Shown in pieces: positions 41,902-50,456 of a stretch of DNA of 64,000 nucleotides. The first letter of the stretch is position 1. The number at the start of each line of letters is the position of its first letter. Position numbers and translations under genes: made by a program. The notes beneath the pieces were generated by a model. The model was given only the letters and a program-made list of their open reading frames with translations. It did no database searches and was not told the origin of the DNA. The DNA lies in the NCBI RefSeq assembly GCF_035609205.1, contig NZ_CP141184.1:4533001-4597000 (forward strand), given 5' to 3'. The stretch comes from Hymenobacter sp. GOD-10R. GTDB taxonomy: Bacteria > Bacteroidota > Bacteroidia > Cytophagales > Hymenobacteraceae.

Positions 41902-42813
41902 TTAGAAATAGCCGTTACGCTTACGATCTTCCATCCCGGCTTCCGAGATGTTATCATCGAGACGGGTAGCACCCCGCTCGCTGACTTTCGCCAGAAGCAG
42001 GTCTTCAATAATATCGTCGATGGTGCTAGCGTCGCTCTCTACAGCAGCCGTGCAAGTCGAGTCACCCACGGTGCGGTAGCGTACTTGGCGCTTTACTATT
42101 TCGTCGTTTTCGTCTAGTTGCAGGTGCTCGCTTAACCCGAGCAGCTGGCCGCTCGGCAGCACCACACAGGCGCGCTCGTGGCCGAAGTAGATGCTCGGCA
42201 AGGCAATATTCTCGCGCTGAATGTAGCGCCACACATCTAGCTCGGTCCAGTTGGAAATGGGGAATACGCGCACGTTTTCCCCCTTCTGAATTTTGCCGTT
42301 ATAGATGTTCCATAGCTCGGGGCGCTGCCGCTTGGGGTCCCACTGGCCGAACTCGTCGCGCACGGAGAAGATGCGTTCTTTGGCGCGCGCTTTTTCCTCA
42401 TCGCGGCGAGCCCCACCGATGCAGGCATCGAACTCAAACTCTTCGATTACATCGAGCAGCGTGTACGTCTGCAAGGGATTGCGACTCGGAAATTTACCGG
42501 TCGCGTCGCGTAGACCGCGCTGCTTGATGGTGTCTTCTACTTTGCGCACGATGAGCTTTTCGCCCAGGCGGGCAGCTAGCTCGTCGCGGTAAGCCAGCAC
42601 CTCTGGGAAGTTATGCCCAGTGTCAACGTGAACCAAGGGAAACGGGAAGCGCCCCGGACGGAAAGCCTTTTCAGCCAGACGCGTTAGTACAATAGAATCT
42701 TTGCCACCCGAAAATAGCAGTGCGGGGCGCTCAAACTGCCCGGCTACTTCCCGCATAATGTGGATTGCTTCGGCTTCTAGGCGGTCGAGGTAATCTAAAT
42801 GAGAGGTACTCAT
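41902..42813 (-). CDS. cysD: Sulfate adenylyltransferase subunit 2
   Basis: 303 residues. The PP-loop S35-GGKDS-40 binds ATP; LVHVDTGHNFPEVLAYRDELA and RDEEKARAKERIFSVRDEFGQWDPKRQRPELWN are CysD signatures. The C-terminal YRTVGDSTCTAAVESDA...GATRLDDNISEAGMEDRKRNGYF is the canonical ending. It forms the catalytic subunit of ATP sulfurylase with CysN. It lies 111 bp after cysH and 77 bp before cysN on the minus strand. Confidence 0.97.
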   Translation of the reverse strand: MSTSHLDYLDRLEAEAIHIMREVAGQFERPALLFSGGKDSIVLTRLAEKAFRPGRFPFPLVHVDTGHNFPEVLAYRDELAARLGEKLIVRKVEDTIKQRGLRDATGKFPSRNPLQTYTLLDVIEEFEFDACIGGARRDEEKARAKERIFSVRDEFGQWDPKRQRPELWNIYNGKIQKGENVRVFPISNWTELDVWRYIQRENIALPSIYFGHERACVVLPSGQLLGLSEHLQLDENDEIVKRQVRYRTVGDSTCTAAVESDASTIDDIIEDLLLAKVSERGATRLDDNISEAGMEDRKRNGYF

Positions 42814-42924
42814 GCAAATTGTTGCTTTAACCTGTGCATCGGCCCTACTCCTGTGAGGAAGCTAGGCCGACGACATTGAGAGGTAAACCAAGGCTAGCTT
42901 GGCAAATTGAATTAACAAGAGGAG

Positions 42925-43704
42925 TTAGTTGCTCGGGGCAGGCGTGGTGCTCGTAATAGGCTCCACCACCGGGTCCGGCCCATCGTGGGTGCCGTGGGTA
43001 TGCAGGCCGCACTCCTTCGCCGACTGGTTTTCCCACCACCAGCGCCCGGCGCGGAAGTCTTCGCCGGGCTGAATAGCGCGGGTGCAGGGCGCGCAGCCAA
43101 TGCTCACGAAACCTTGCTTGTGTAGCGGGTTCACCGGAATGCCATGCTCACGCACATAGTCCCAGCATTGGTCCCACGTCCAGTCGAACAGCGGGTGCAC
43201 TTTGATAAGCTGGTGCGCCTCGTCCCACTCTACATTATGCATGCCCTGGCGGTTGGCCGATTGCTCGGCGCGGATACCCGTAAACCACAGGTGCTGACCA
43301 GCTAGTGCGCGATTCAAGGGCTCTACTTTACGGATGTAGCAGCACTCTTTGCGGTTTTCTACGCTTTCGTAGAAGCTGTTAGGTCCTTTTTTGAGCATCA
43401 GCTCCTGTACGCTCTGCTGATCGGGGAAGTATGTTTCAATTGGCTTCTCGTACTTCAGCAGGGTCTTGTTCCAGGTCGAGTAAGTTTCCTGGAAGTTACG
43501 CGCGGTGTCAAGTGTAAATACTTTCACCGGCAGATCATTCGTAAAAATCAGATGACTAATTATCTGATCTTCAATCCCGAAAGAAGTTGAGAAAACAGCT
43601 TTATCGGGAAAAAGAGAAGCGGCGTAGGTGAGTATTTCAACAGCACTACGTCCGGCTAATTCTTGGCGCAGGTCGTTGACCCGGTCCTCAGATGGTAGTT
43701 GCAT
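42925..43704 (-). CDS. cysH: Adenylyl-sulfate (APS) reductase, 4Fe-4S type
   Basis: 259 residues. The cluster ligands C121-C122 and C204-x2-C207 are present, and the catalytic Cys is C232 in KECGLH. The paired Cys motifs mark the iron-sulfur APS-reductase type rather than the E. coli PAPS type, which lacks them. FSTSFGIEDQ is the PP-loop region. It reduces APS to sulfite with thioredoxin as donor, which fits the absence of cysC. The C-terminal tail PDPVVEPITSTTPAPSN is a flexible extension. It is the first large gene of the cluster, 176 bp after the short ORF at 43880-43978. Confidence 0.95.
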   Translation of the reverse strand: MQLPSEDRVNDLRQELAGRSAVEILTYAASLFPDKAVFSTSFGIEDQIISHLIFTNDLPVKVFTLDTARNFQETYSTWNKTLLKYEKPIETYFPDQQSVQELMLKKGPNSFYESVENRKECCYIRKVEPLNRALAGQHLWFTGIRAEQSANRQGMHNVEWDEAHQLIKVHPLFDWTWDQCWDYVREHGIPVNPLHKQGFVSIGCAPCTRAIQPGEDFRAGRWWWENQSAKECGLHTHGTHDGPDPVVEPITSTTPAPSN

Positions 43705-43846
43705 AAGCAGAAGAATTCAGGGATTTGGGAGGGCTAGCTCCGATTTTGCAGTAGAACCAACGGATCGGCGCAAACTTCAGCCTACGTTGAGTGGCTACTG
43801 CGGTACGTTGCGTAAGACCTTTGTGGTCATTACCAGCGTGTTAAAC

Positions 43847-43891
43847 CAAGAAAAAGGAGAAAAGATGCGCGAAACCTTCTTAACCTCGCAT
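43847..43891 (-). terminator. Weak terminator-like hairpin over the short-ORF stop codon
   Basis: On the minus strand ATGCG (43887-43891) pairs with CGCAT (43865-43869) around the TAA stop of the short ORF. T-rich sequence follows (to 43847). The stem is only 5 bp, so termination is uncertain, but the placement would suit translation-coupled attenuation. Confidence 0.3.
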
Positions 43892-43978
43892 AAGCCCAAC
43901 CATGCACGTGCCACAACATCCATGCTGTACGGATGCAGAGGTGGTGGGGTGGGCGGCGGGGTTCAGCAAGAATTTCAC
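43880..43978 (-). CDS. 32-codon ORF with CCxxC motif directly behind the SAM riboswitch
   Basis: From a GTG at complement of 43976-43978 the frame reads VKFLLNPAAHPTTSAS-VQHGCCGTCMVGLMRG and stops at TAA. The start lies 10 nt after the 3' strand of the riboswitch P1 stem, behind an A-rich stretch (ATATAAAAACAACAC) of the type used by Bacteroidota in place of a Shine-Dalgarno. Three Cys codons lie at 21, 22 and 25. It is the first ORF on the transcript and precedes cysH by 176 bp. It may be a cysteine-sensing leader peptide or a small metal/thiol-binding protein. No family is known to me; ORF reality rests on position and motif only. Confidence 0.5.
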   Translation of the reverse strand: MKFLLNPAAHPTTSASVQHGCCGTCMVGLMRG

Positions 43979-43987
43979 GGCTGTGTT

Positions 43988-44080
43988 GTTTTTATATGAT
44001 CAGGACTTGGCACCGTTCCGGTATTCCGGGGGTTGTCGGCGTTTCGTCGAGCCTGTCTCTCCACGCCTCTGTATAAAAAC
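43988..44080 (-). promoter_or_regulatory. SAM riboswitch (S-box, SAM-I-like) of the sulfate assimilation cluster
   Basis: On the minus strand the core matches the SAM-I consensus. GAGGCGTGGAGAGACAGGCT is followed by GAAACGCCGACAACC, then a P3 hairpin (CCGG-AATA-CCGG), then AACGGTGCCAAGTCCTG. P2 is GGCGT/ACGCC. P1 pairs 44072-44080 with 43988-43996 (9 bp, perfect). No P4 hairpin is visible between TCCTG and the 3' P1 strand, so it is a compact variant. High SAM should stabilise P1 and lower expression of the short ORF and cys genes. The P1 3' strand lies next to the A-rich initiation region, which suggests control of translation. Confidence 0.92.
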
Positions 44081-44110
44081 AATCCTTTTGTCAGAAAGAT
44101 TGAATGGACG

Positions 44111-44118
44111 CAAAAGTA
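44111..44118 (-). promoter_or_regulatory. -7 box of the probable cys promoter
   Basis: TACTTTTG on the minus strand fits the Bacteroidota -7 consensus TAnnTTTG exactly, about 30 nt before the riboswitch. A good -33 TTTG was not found. Confidence 0.45.
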
Positions 44119-44261
44119 ATAGCCATTTCTTAATAATCATAACTTATATACACACTGCTTGCGTGCTTCACCACAGGTTTTTACGCAGTAAGCTCGGCAG
44201 ATTTATAATTTAGCTAGGTTCTCGCCGTACATTCGCGCGGTTTTTACGCTGTTTTTCACGA

Positions 44262-45404
44262 ATGTCCTTCACGCTACCGGCGGAACTTCACGCCCACTCC
44301 ACTCCTTTCTATTTCTACGACCTAGCCCTGCTGGAGCAAACCCTCACGGCTTTGCAACAAGCCGCTAAGCCCCGCGGCTTCCACGTGCACTACGCCCTAA
44401 AAGCGAACGTCAACTTGCCCGTGCTGGAGCGTATCCGGCAGCACGGCTTGGGCGCCGACTGCGTGAGCGGCGGCGAAGTGCAACGCGCGCTGGACGCCGG
44501 CTTTGCGCCTCAAGACGTGGTATTTGCTGGCGTAGGTAAATCGGATGTGGAGTTGAACCTAGCCCTAGCCGCTGATATCTGGTGCTTCAACGTAGAATCG
44601 GTGGAGGAGCTGGTGGTGCTCGATGCGCTAGCTGGTGCCCAGAACCGGCGCGCCCGCGTGGCACTGCGCGTGAACCCTAACGTGGATGCACACACCCATC
44701 ATTACATCACGACGGGTCTGGAAGCCAACAAGTTTGGCATTAGCTTATCCGACTTGCCGAGCGTGGTAGCTCAGCTGCCTTCGTTGCCCAACATTGAGCT
44801 GGTTGGGCTGCACGCGCATATCGGTTCACAGATTACGAATCTGAGTGTGTTTGGCGAACTCAGCCAAAAGCTGAACGAACTGCAAGATTGGCTGCAAGAT
44901 CAAGGCTACTCCCTCCCCCACCTCAACGTGGGCGGCGGCCTCGGCATCGACTATCAAACGCCTGACAAGAACCCTATCCCGGACTTCGAAACCTACTTCC
45001 GGACCTTCGAGCAGCACTTGGTGCGGCGCCCCGGCCAGAAGGTGCACATGGAGCTAGGTCGCGCGGTAGTGGCGCAGTGCGGTACGCTCATCAGCCGCGT
45101 GCTGTTCGTGAAGCGCAGCCAGCAAACGCAGTTTGCTATCCTCGACGCCGGTATGACCGAGTTGATCCGTCCTGCGCTCTATGGCAGCCACCATCACATC
45201 CAGAATCTCAGCAGCCAAGGTGCCGTGCAGCCCTACGACGTGGTAGGCCCTATTTGTGAGTCGTCCGACCGGTTTGGGCAAGAGGTGCTGCTACCCGAAA
45301 CCAAGCGCGGCGACCTTATTGCATTGCGATCGGCGGGAGCTTACGGCGAGGTAATGTCGTCGCATTATAACCTACGCGAAAAGGCGCCAGCATACTACGC
45401 TTAG
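44262..45404 (+). CDS. lysA: Diaminopimelate decarboxylase
   Basis: 380 residues of the fold III PLP decarboxylase family. The Schiff-base lysine is K47 in HYALKAN. GADCVSGGEVQRAL, GLHAHIGSQI, the phosphate loop NVGGGLGIDY, ELGRAVVAQCG and the CESSDRFG site (with the Cys that enters the partner active site) follow. The tail AGAYGEVMSSHYNLREKAPAYYA is typical of LysA. NspC (carboxynorspermidine decarboxylase) shares the fold but lacks this set. It makes L-lysine from meso-DAP. It is divergent from the cys cluster and ends before a repeat element. Confidence 0.93.
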   Translation: MSFTLPAELHAHSTPFYFYDLALLEQTLTALQQAAKPRGFHVHYALKANVNLPVLERIRQHGLGADCVSGGEVQRALDAGFAPQDVVFAGVGKSDVELNLALAADIWCFNVESVEELVVLDALAGAQNRRARVALRVNPNVDAHTHHYITTGLEANKFGISLSDLPSVVAQLPSLPNIELVGLHAHIGSQITNLSVFGELSQKLNELQDWLQDQGYSLPHLNVGGGLGIDYQTPDKNPIPDFETYFRTFEQHLVRRPGQKVHMELGRAVVAQCGTLISRVLFVKRSQQTQFAILDAGMTELIRPALYGSHHHIQNLSSQGAVQPYDVVGPICESSDRFGQEVLLPETKRGDLIALRSAGAYGEVMSSHYNLREKAPAYYA

Positions 45405-45432
45405 CCTAGGTAGCTAGGTCATAAATGCTTCG

Positions 45433-45532
45433 GTCATCCTGAGCAGAGCGAAGAACCTTATCGCGTTGAAACGATAATCGTAGTTACGATTCGTTCTCGC
45501 GTGATAAGGTCCTTCGCTCTGCTCAAGATGAC
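45433..45532. repeat. Inverted-repeat element (family 1 relative) after lysA
   Basis: Arms starting GTCATCCTGAGCAGAGCGAAG (45433 on) and the inverse ending at 45532 are imperfect inverse copies (about 32 bp). The outer ends match the bioB-bioF element at 20162-20271 while the inner core differs. It lies between convergent lysA and the glycosyltransferase gene. Confidence 0.8.
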
Positions 45533-45557
45533 AGATAAATCAGTGGATAGCACTGAT

Positions 45558-47213
45558 TTACCAGTAGATCGTCCACTTGCCTAGGGTTTCATGCTGGGTG
45601 AAGTAGCGCAGCATCCACTTGCGTTCTTCCTTCAACTCGCCTTTCACCAGCATCGCTGGGTGTTGCACGAGCAAGCTACCTAGGTAGGGCTCCTGGCGAG
45701 TGTCAGGTAGCATGATGAGGTTGCGGCGCCATGTCTCATCGGCTTCGAACTGCGTTTCGCGGTGCAGGTTTTCATTGCCATCGTAGAGCGAGACGGGCAG
45801 CTTGCCTAGCTCAAATGCTAGAGACGGCAGCAACTCGTTGTACACAAGTACGGTACGACTCGCGAGCTTATGCTGGCGCAAAAATTCCGCGAGCGGGCGG
45901 CTGCCATTGAAAGCTAGTTCGTTCTGGTCCATGATGGGCTTGGCAGTGAGCAAGAGGGCGGCGGTGAATACCACGGTTGCGGCCAGAATGCGGGGAGCTA
46001 CTCGTACTTGGTCCCATAGTGTTAGGAGGAGCACCAGCACAATCACCCCAACCGCCGGTCGCAACACCGTCAGGGGGCTCATTTCCAAAGGGATGCTTGG
46101 GAAAGCAGTTAGCAGCACCGGCAGCAAGCACAGCACCGCCAGCAGAAAGCCGTAGAGCGCCACAATACCCACATACCAACGAAACAGCACGGCGTCGGTG
46201 AGGCGACCTAGGTAGTACACCGTCAGCAAGGCCACGCCGGGGAAGATGGGCAACACGTAGAGCAGCAGCTTTGACTTCGAGATGGAGAAGAAAATCAGCG
46301 GCACTACTACCCAAAAAATGAGCACGTTGCGCCACTGTTGCGGCAGCTCGCGCCAAGGCGTGCGCACCGCCCGACTAATCAGCGCCACCGACCACGGCAA
46401 GCTCGTGGCAGGCGCCAGTACCACGTAAAACCACCACGGCTTAGCCCGGTTGAAGGTAGCGGCGTTGGCGAAGCGCTCCACGGTGTGCTCAAACAAGAAG
46501 TAGCGTACGAAGGCCGAGTTTTCGGCCACCAAGTACAAATACCAGCTCAGCCCAACCAACACGAAAAGCACGATGCCTAAAGCGTGATGCTTGGTGAAAG
46601 GCCGCCGGGTTTGCTGCTGTTTGAAGTAAAAGCTACTGACTGCCATCAGCGGCAGCACAAAGCCAACAGGCCCTTTAGTAAGAAAAGCTAGGCCGAGTCC
46701 AATCCAGAACAGGTAGAGCCAGCGGGCGCCCCCCCCGTCGTAGTAACGCAGAATTCCGTAGGCTGCCGCCAATTCTAGCGTAGCTAGGTAGGCATCGGTC
46801 GTGACATTCAGCGCCGAGATGAGCACGACGGGCAGTGTGCCGTAGATGATGGCTGCCGCTAAGGAACGTGCCCGGTCGCCACGAAACATAATTTGCCCCA
46901 GGCCATACACCAGCAGCACTTGCAGTAATACGGCCACAATGGGTAGAAGTCGCACAGCGGCGGCATTCGGCCCGAACAAACCTAGGCCAGCCGCTACGAG
47001 CCAATAGGTGAGCGGCGGCTTGTGGAAGTGCTGAATACCCAGCAAGCGCGGGTGCAGCCAATCTTGCCCCACCAGCATCTCGCGGCCGATTTCGGAATAA
47101 CGCGCCTCGCTGCTTTCCAGCGGACCCCAACTGCCGATATTCACCAGAAAAGCTAGCCCCAGCACCAACAGAAACAACCAGAGCCAGGTGCGGGAAGTAA
47201 GCGGAGCAGACAT
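45558..47213 (-). CDS. ArnT/PMT-like glycosyltransferase (GT83 type), polytopic
   Basis: 551 residues with about 12 predicted membrane helices. The first periplasmic loop holds the catalytic acidic pair region WGPLESSEARYSEIGREMLVGQDWLHPRLLGIQHFHKPPLTYWL, the hallmark of ArnT-like enzymes (E-x-R-Y and the HKPPL-Y-W motif). These enzymes transfer a sugar from undecaprenyl phosphate to a lipid or other acceptor in the periplasm. The C-terminal soluble part (about 420-551) has VYNELLPSLAFELGKLPVSLYDGNENLH. No ArnC/lipid A operon is adjacent, so the substrate is unknown. Confidence 0.88.
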   Translation of the reverse strand: MSAPLTSRTWLWLFLLVLGLAFLVNIGSWGPLESSEARYSEIGREMLVGQDWLHPRLLGIQHFHKPPLTYWLVAAGLGLFGPNAAAVRLLPIVAVLLQVLLVYGLGQIMFRGDRARSLAAAIIYGTLPVVLISALNVTTDAYLATLELAAAYGILRYYDGGGARWLYLFWIGLGLAFLTKGPVGFVLPLMAVSSFYFKQQQTRRPFTKHHALGIVLFVLVGLSWYLYLVAENSAFVRYFLFEHTVERFANAATFNRAKPWWFYVVLAPATSLPWSVALISRAVRTPWRELPQQWRNVLIFWVVVPLIFFSISKSKLLLYVLPIFPGVALLTVYYLGRLTDAVLFRWYVGIVALYGFLLAVLCLLPVLLTAFPSIPLEMSPLTVLRPAVGVIVLVLLLTLWDQVRVAPRILAATVVFTAALLLTAKPIMDQNELAFNGSRPLAEFLRQHKLASRTVLVYNELLPSLAFELGKLPVSLYDGNENLHRETQFEADETWRRNLIMLPDTRQEPYLGSLLVQHPAMLVKGELKEERKWMLRYFTQHETLGKWTIYW

Positions 47214-47678
47214 AACAGCGTTTTTTGGCCAATGAAAATGGCTGCAATGTTAGCCAAAATGGGCGGGCGCGTCATCGACAGGGGCTTTGTTCTAGTTCTT
47301 TTTCGCCCAAGATATTATTTGCTGTAGGGAGCAGGGCCTGCTGACGCCTCTTGTGGAACGATACTGCTGTCTTGGCACGGAGTAGCGAGAGTAAGCGCCA
47401 CATCCTATGTACACGTGCTCCAAACTATTAGCAGGTTTCTGGTAAGCAGCGCTTCAGATATCTGCTGTTATATAAAATAACTTACATCATATAAACCTTT
47501 AACGATAAGCCACTTGTGTTTTTGAAAAACAACTTATTTCTATTACCTAAGCAGTTACGCTGAGCGCCGCATGGCAAAGCAGCTACTCCGATACTAGGCG
47601 CAGCTGCATACCCGTCGAACAACTTTAGCCACAGAACCACGCAAGTGCCTAGGAGAGTATTCTTGACAAGATTTTTTC
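47214..47678. other. Gene-free divergent spacer
   Basis: This 465-bp gap separates two divergent genes. It is AT-rich around 47460-47540 and should hold both promoters. A small GTTTTTGAAAAAC hairpin is the only symmetry noticed. No ORF or RNA motif is supported. Confidence 0.5.
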
Positions 47679-48668
47679 ATGAGATACGCTACAGGAAAAC
47701 AAAGAATACTAACAATAACCGCGGTAATTATTGGCTGTACACTAGTTGCAGCTAAGACCTCCGCACAAAACAATCACAAGCCTAGCAACTCGTTCAAAGA
47801 TTGTCCTGACTGCCCAGAAATGGTAGTGATTCCCTCTGGGACTTTTACGATGGGCACTCCTGATAGCGAAGAGGGAAGGTCTGAGGTGGAAGGGCCGGTT
47901 AAGAAAATAACCATCAGGCAATTCGCTGCTGGTAAATACGACGTTACCCGAGGTCAGTGGGAAGTATTTGTAAATGCTACTCATCGACCGGTCGTTACGG
48001 GGTGTGCCTTCAGTGGTTTTGAAGATGCGAGCCGCAAAGCCTGGGATGCCAACCCCGATGCATCATGGCAACATCTCGGCTTCCCACAAGACAAGACGCA
48101 CCCTGCTGTTTGCCTAACCTGGGATGACGCGCAGGACTACGTGAAATGGCTGAGCCAAAAAACAGGACATACTTACCGCTTATTAACGGAAGCTGAATGG
48201 GAATTTTCGGCTCGTGCCGGCTCGAATACACCTTATCCCTGGGGAGCAGTAGCCAGTCATGAACTTGCTAATTATGGCGCTGACTCCGGCTGGGTAGGAG
48301 CAGCCGTGGGGCGGGATAAGTGGCTAGGCACTTCACCGGTAGGGTCTTTTCCGCCGAACGCCTTTGGCCTGTACGACATGCAGGGAAATGTATTGCAGTA
48401 TGTAGAAGACTCTTTTTCACCTACTGTTGCTCAAATACCGTCTGATGGGTCTGCTTATAAAGAAGATGTCGTTTTGCACATGACGGGAAGGCTTACTTTT
48501 ATGAACGGCAAAAAATCCAGTGAAAGCCGGATGGTAAGAGGTGGCGACTGGGGAGATCCGCCGCTCATGCTTCGTTCAGGGTTCCGCAACTGGGCGCCCG
48601 GACGTGGATTCACCCTACAGAACTACCGTAGCGGAGGTGTGGAATTCCGCGTAGCGAGAGATCTGTAG
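47679..48668 (+). CDS. SUMF1/FGE-like (formylglycine-generating-enzyme family) secreted protein lacking the active-site Cys motif
   Basis: 329 residues, signal peptide to about residue 29 (TSAQ). The FGE-sulfatase fold is clear: PEMVVIPSGTFTMGTP, YDVTRGQWEVFV, PAVCLTWDDAQDYVKWLSQKTGHTYRLLTEAEWEFSARAGSNTPYPWG, FGLYDMQGNVLQYVED and RMVRGGDWGDPPLMLRSGFRNW. True FGE enzymes have a CRSAxR-type copper Cys after the RGGSW motif; here the matching segment is LRSGFRN, without Cys. It is therefore unlikely to oxidise sulfatase cysteines, and may be a structural or ergothioneine-like SUMF homologue. No sulfatase gene is near. The N-terminal CPDCP could bind metal. Confidence 0.83.
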   Translation: MRYATGKQRILTITAVIIGCTLVAAKTSAQNNHKPSNSFKDCPDCPEMVVIPSGTFTMGTPDSEEGRSEVEGPVKKITIRQFAAGKYDVTRGQWEVFVNATHRPVVTGCAFSGFEDASRKAWDANPDASWQHLGFPQDKTHPAVCLTWDDAQDYVKWLSQKTGHTYRLLTEAEWEFSARAGSNTPYPWGAVASHELANYGADSGWVGAAVGRDKWLGTSPVGSFPPNAFGLYDMQGNVLQYVEDSFSPTVAQIPSDGSAYKEDVVLHMTGRLTFMNGKKSSESRMVRGGDWGDPPLMLRSGFRNWAPGRGFTLQNYRSGGVEFRVARDL

Positions 48669-48763
48669 TGTTTAATGGGTAGATAGAAAGGGAGCAACTT
48701 TGCCCGCTTCTGCAACTAACGGAAGCCGAATGGGTTATCAACATACACCCTTTCCGCCCGCCC

Positions 48764-50257
48764 ATGAAAATCCTGCTCACCGGTGCTAATGGCTACATCG
48801 GCCAACGCCTGCTTCCGCTGCTAGTAGAGGCCGAACACGAGGTCATTTGTCTGGTGCGCGACCCGCGCCGCTTCGAGTTGCCTGAGCGCCTCCGTGCCCG
48901 CGTGACGGTAGCACAAGGCGACTTACTCCAACCCGACTCCCTCCGCGACCTGCCCCGCGACCTAGATGCTGCCTACTACCTGGTGCACTCGATGAGCGGC
49001 AACGACAAAAACTTTGTGCAATCGGAACAAGATTCAGCGCAGAATTTCGTCGATTACCTCGATCAGACTACCGCCAAGCAGGTTATTTACCTGAGCGGCA
49101 TCGTAAACGACCAAGGGCTTTCGGCGCACTTACGCTCGCGCAAAGCGGTGGAATCGGTGCTGGAGAAAGCGGAAAAAGCTAGCCTCACGGTGCTGCGCGC
49201 CAGCATTATCATTGGCTCCGGCTCGGCGTCGTTCGAGATTATTCGGGATTTGGTGGAAAAGCTGCCGGTGATGGTTACGCCGCGCTGGCTCAACTCGCGT
49301 TGCCAACCCATTGGCATTCGCGACGTTATGTTTTACCTCACCGCGGTACTCGACAACCCCGACTGCCTGGACAAGAAATTCGACATCGGCGGGCCAGATG
49401 TGCTGACCTACAAACAGATGCTGCTTGGGTTAGCTGAGGTGCGCGGCTACCGGCGCTACATCATCACGGTGCCCGTGCTTACGCCGCGGCTTTCGTCGTG
49501 GTGGCTGTTCTTGGTAACGCGCACTACCTTTTCGCTCGCCCAAAGCTTAGTAGAGAGCTTGCGCAACGACACCGTGGCCGACCCGCAGCGGAGCATTCGG
49601 TCGGTAGTGCCGCACGAGTGCATGAGCTACCGCGCCGCGTTGGAGCTAGCTTACTCACGGATCGAGCAGAACGAGGTGATTAGCAGCTGGAGCGATGCCC
49701 TGAGCAGCGGCGTTATCCAGAAGAACTATATGGACTTCGTGCAGATCCCGCAACACGGAGTACTCACCAATCGCCAAGTGCTCAACTTCACCCGCGACCC
49801 CAATGAGGTGCTGCGCAACGTGTGGAGCATCGGCGGCGAACGGGGCTGGTATAAAGTCGATTGGCTCTGGCGCATCCGTGGACTGATGGACAAGTTTGTG
49901 GGCGGCGTAGGCCTGCGCCGCGGCCGCCGCTCCCCCACCAAGCTACGCGCCGGCGACCCCCTCGACTTTTGGCGTGTGCTCGTGGCCGACCGAAGCAGCC
50001 GGCGCTTGCTGCTTTACGCTGAGATGAAATTACCCGGCGAGGCCTGGCTGCAATTTCGCATCACCGATAACGGAGACGGAAGTCACCGATTAGAGCAGCT
50101 AGCTGCCTTCCGGCCACAGGGGATTGCAGGTCGTCTTTATTGGTACTCGCTCGTGCCGTTTCACTTCATCATCTTCCGGGGCATGATCGAGAACATTGTG
50201 CAGTATGGCGAGGTGGTACCGGTGCTAGGTTCTCAGCCAGCCCCAGCAGGAATATAG
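48764..50257 (+). CDS. SDR-family NAD(P)-binding protein with C-terminal DUF2867
   Basis: 497 residues in two parts. Residues 1 to about 300 form an atypical SDR (NmrA/YwnB-like): the cofactor motif TGANGYIG is at 6-13, then AAYYLVHSMSG and VIYLSGIV. The catalytic YxxxK is not evident, as in this subgroup. Residues about 345-490 match DUF2867: LNFTRDPNEVLRNVWSIGGERGWYKVDWLWRIRGLMDKFVGGVGLRRGRR and AGDPLDFWRVL. Bacteroidota homologues with this architecture are common; the ligand of DUF2867 is unknown. Start ATG fits the first strand (MKILLTGANG). Confidence 0.88.
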   Translation: MKILLTGANGYIGQRLLPLLVEAEHEVICLVRDPRRFELPERLRARVTVAQGDLLQPDSLRDLPRDLDAAYYLVHSMSGNDKNFVQSEQDSAQNFVDYLDQTTAKQVIYLSGIVNDQGLSAHLRSRKAVESVLEKAEKASLTVLRASIIIGSGSASFEIIRDLVEKLPVMVTPRWLNSRCQPIGIRDVMFYLTAVLDNPDCLDKKFDIGGPDVLTYKQMLLGLAEVRGYRRYIITVPVLTPRLSSWWLFLVTRTTFSLAQSLVESLRNDTVADPQRSIRSVVPHECMSYRAALELAYSRIEQNEVISSWSDALSSGVIQKNYMDFVQIPQHGVLTNRQVLNFTRDPNEVLRNVWSIGGERGWYKVDWLWRIRGLMDKFVGGVGLRRGRRSPTKLRAGDPLDFWRVLVADRSSRRLLLYAEMKLPGEAWLQFRITDNGDGSHRLEQLAAFRPQGIAGRLYWYSLVPFHFIIFRGMIENIVQYGEVVPVLGSQPAPAGI

Positions 50258-50456
50258 CTGTTGCTTACCTAGCAGCGCTTTATTTACGAAGTCTAAAATT
50301 CAGGTTATTTTCGTCTAAACACCAACTACTTACAAACATATCTTAGCAGTACCGAAAGTCCTTTACTCATGAATAGTGGGTATAGTTATTTTCTAATAAA
50401 GAAGAGATTTGAACAATGATCATGGCGTGTCGTCAGGTCTTGTTAGTTGCTCTTCT

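Noticed and set aside
43800..43930. 42-codon minus-strand ORF (MDVVARAWLGLCEV...) before cysH
   Set aside because: It overlaps the GTG short ORF in another frame and its start lacks an A-rich leader at the riboswitch; the Cys-motif frame is better placed.
43902..44213. 103-codon plus-strand ORF over the SAM riboswitch
   Set aside because: It is antisense to the riboswitch and the Cys-containing short ORF and has no protein-like features.
44262..45404. Carboxynorspermidine decarboxylase (NspC) as identity of the decarboxylase
   Set aside because: The CESSDRFG site, NVGGGLGIDY loop and C-terminal signature fit LysA better.
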